A stretch of DNA of 7,172 nucleotides from Dethiosulfatibacter sp. (GTDB taxonomy: Bacteria > Bacillota > Clostridia > Tissierellales > Dethiosulfatibacteraceae): contig JAUVAG010000051.1 of assembly GCA_030591825.1 (NCBI GenBank), positions 1-7,172 on the forward strand. The letters are read 5' to 3'. The stretch's first letter is position 1; every line of letters starts with the position of its first letter. Made by a program: the position numbers and the translations under genes. Below the pieces are notes generated by a model, which ran no database searches, had not been told where the DNA came from, and saw only the letters and a list, made by a program, of their open reading frames with translations. Below are positions 5,681-7,172 of the stretch, one piece after another.

Positions 5681-6415
5681 ATGGAATATAGAATAATTAT
5701 ATGCGACGATGAAAAGCTGCACAGGGATATCTTGGTGGAGCATATAGAAGGATATTTTGCAGACAGAACAAGTGAATATGAGATAATACAGGCTTCAAGT
5801 GGGGAAGAAGCACTCGGATATGGTGGGATAGACACAGTGGATATAACATTTCTTGATATTGAACTTGGGGATATTGAAGGGATAGAGCTGTCAAAGAGAC
5901 TGAAGGAAGTAAATGACGATGCCTTGATTGTTTTCGTGACAAGTTATCCGGATTATATGAGTGAAGCTTTTAAACAGTTTGCCTTCAATTATATCATGAA
6001 ACCTATTAATGACAGAAGGTTTAGGCAGGTTATGGACAAGGCCACAGATATTATAAAAGGAAGAAAAGATCCGGATTCTGAAAAATTCTATAACGTAATA
6101 AAAGACAATAGCATGACTTCCATCCCATACAATGACATAGTATTTATAGGGAAAGATAAGAACGATTTGATAATAATATTGGGAAACAACTATTTTAAAT
6201 TGAGAGGCAGCTTTAGAAAAGTAGAGAGAGAGATTGACATGGATTTTTTTCTGAGGTGTCACAAAAGCTATATAATAAACAAGAAAAAGATAATTAACAA
6301 GAAAGGGGACTACTTGACTCTGGCCGGATACAGTAAAGAGATACCCATTGGAGACCTGTATAGGGAAAATGTATTAAAGGAAATATCGAAAATTAAGGAG
6401 AGGGGAAAGAGATGA
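5681..6415 (+). CDS. LytTR-family response regulator (AgrA-like)
   Basis: Transcription factor of a two-component system, 244 residues. ATG 5681 follows AGGAGGAGG and gives a standard receiver start; the in-frame TTG at 5657 lies within the leader. Receiver domain, residues 3-125: acidic pocket D9-D10, phospho-acceptor D59 (in FLDIEL), switch T87 and K107-P108. LytTR DNA-binding domain, residues about 138-240, with the typical F-x-R-C-H-K-S-Y-I-I-N-K core. Proteins of this architecture (AgrA, ComE, VirR) bind paired direct repeats upstream of target promoters, often controlling peptide signalling, bacteriocins or virulence. Its stop overlaps the kinase start (ATGA, 6412-6415), implying translational coupling with its partner. 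Regulator-first gene order is less usual than the kinase-first order of agr loci. Targets cannot be read from this window. Confidence 0.93.
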   Translation: MEYRIIICDDEKLHRDILVEHIEGYFADRTSEYEIIQASSGEEALGYGGIDTVDITFLDIELGDIEGIELSKRLKEVNDDALIVFVTSYPDYMSEAFKQFAFNYIMKPINDRRFRQVMDKATDIIKGRKDPDSEKFYNVIKDNSMTSIPYNDIVFIGKDKNDLIIILGNNYFKLRGSFRKVEREIDMDFFLRCHKSYIINKKKIINKKGDYLTLAGYSKEIPIGDLYRENVLKEISKIKERGKR

Positions 6416-7172
6416 TATACGGACTGGTTGAAATGTTCGGGAATATTGTAGATACGGGGAGTATCTATATAATTTGCAATGCATTGTTTGAAAGAAAGGC
6501 GGGAACTAAATTTATGTATATCGCCATTGCCGTACTCTTTCAGAGCCTTGCCATGAGATGGCTTAACATCACGGTCGGTAACAGCCACTGGATAGTACTT
6601 GCTGCCCTGGTGCTGTCGTCATATCTTTTATGCAGATACTTTTTTCATCTGAATGGATCAAGATATTTGGTGTCCGTTTTTCTGTTTTTTATGATTGTGG
6701 CAGCTGTTGAATTCCTTGTAACAATTTCAATAACAAGAATTTTCAATATAGAAAATATTCTACTCCAGAGCAACGAATACAGAATTCTGGGAACTCTGTC
6801 CTCAAAAATAATCATATTGTATATACTAATATATTTCTCAAAAATGACCGGAATTAGAAAATTTACCATGGAAAGATACAGCATACTTACTCTCATGATT
6901 ATGATGTTAAGCCTCAGCGTTTTTTTTATGGCAACTGGCATATATGCTAAATATCCTGAGCTAGAGGTCCATATAACGTATATAATGGGAATAGCCGTAA
7001 TAATGGCGGGGATAAGCATACTGATGCTTTTTGTTGTGCGGAAAATAATTGAAATAACGAAAGAGAAGGCAAGGTTTGTAGCAGTTGAGAAGGAGTACAA
7101 AAACCAAATCGAATACCTTAAAAAATATGAGGCTCTGTCTGGAGAATTGAGATCCAGAAGACATGAGTACAA
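6412..7172 (+). CDS. AgrC-like membrane sensor histidine kinase, 3'-truncated by window edge
   Basis: The frame is open from ATG 6412 to the right edge (253 complete codons). The start overlaps the regulator stop as ATGA, with AGGGG (6401-6405) 6 nt before. The N-terminal part has about six to seven hydrophobic segments (near residues 8-25, 34-50, 58-78, 84-108, 135-150, 165-188 and 195-218), as in peptide-sensing AgrC/ComD kinases. Then comes a charged helical linker (about 222-245) ending in L-R-S-R-R-H-E-Y-K, where H251 is the expected phospho-acceptor of the HPK10 class (the family pattern is R-H-D/E-Y-x-N). The dimerisation remainder and ATPase domain (HATPase_c) lie beyond the window. 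It is predicted to sense an extracellular signal, probably a peptide, and phosphorylate D59 of the adjacent regulator. The ligand is unknown. An open frame on the opposite strand (6645 onward) is a shadow. Confidence 0.88.
   Translation, partial: MIYGLVEMFGNIVDTGSIYIICNALFERKAGTKFMYIAIAVLFQSLAMRWLNITVGNSHWIVLAALVLSSYLLCRYFFHLNGSRYLVSVFLFFMIVAAVEFLVTISITRIFNIENILLQSNEYRILGTLSSKIIILYILIYFSKMTGIRKFTMERYSILTLMIMMLSLSVFFMATGIYAKYPELEVHITYIMGIAVIMAGISILMLFVVRKIIEITKEKARFVAVEKEYKNQIEYLKKYEALSGELRSRRHEY

Noticed and set aside
6645..7172. Long open frame on the minus strand at the right edge.
   Set aside because: It is antisense to the AgrC-like kinase, whose frame has a coupled start, membrane helices and an H-box; the minus frame has no ribosome site or recognisable motif in view.
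1..7172. Search for CRISPR arrays, tRNA or rRNA genes, and phage attachment sites.
   Set aside because: No regularly spaced repeats, cloverleaf-forming segments or rRNA signatures were seen on either strand.

Overview
The window looks like chromosome of a low-GC, Gram-positive anaerobe of the Clostridia. Codon use is rich in ATA, AGA and GGA, ribosome binding sites are strong AGGAGG types, promoters are SigA-like with a TATAAT -10, and the gene set (clostridial-type c-di-GMP riboswitch, AgrA/AgrC-like signalling pair, PepT, hemolysin-III protein) fits this group. The genus cannot be fixed from the sequence.

Layout. (1) 1-1320: a dihydrolipoyl dehydrogenase gene cut by the left window edge, followed by a GC-rich hairpin. 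(2) 1439-3077: a self-contained c-di-GMP-responsive transcription unit. It has a good promoter, a GEMM-I (c-di-GMP-I) riboswitch aptamer, an alternative antiterminator/terminator pair, a gene for a small secreted acidic protein of unknown function, then a cupin plus HD-GYP protein (predicted c-di-GMP phosphodiesterase), then a strong terminator. (3) 3086-3885: a single-gene unit for a seven-helix hemolysin-III/PAQR family membrane protein, ending in a terminator that can work in both directions. (4) 3946-5270, minus strand: peptidase T with its promoter region. (5) 5271-5680: a gene-poor divergent intergenic region holding a possible transposase remnant, inverted repeats and the promoter of the next operon. 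(6) 5681 to the right edge: a LytTR response regulator overlapping by 4 nt an AgrC-like membrane histidine kinase, which the window cuts right at its phospho-acceptor histidine.

Main point of interest: region 2. Base-pairing around the riboswitch predicts an OFF switch: ligand-stabilised P1 uses up the strand that would otherwise break the terminator. The operon it controls encodes a likely c-di-GMP-degrading enzyme. High c-di-GMP would then shut off its own phosphodiesterase, and low c-di-GMP would allow it to be made. This is a positive-feedback (potentially bistable) wiring that also controls a secreted protein. The riboswitch and the HD-GYP family are known; this particular wiring and the secreted partner are inferred here from sequence alone.
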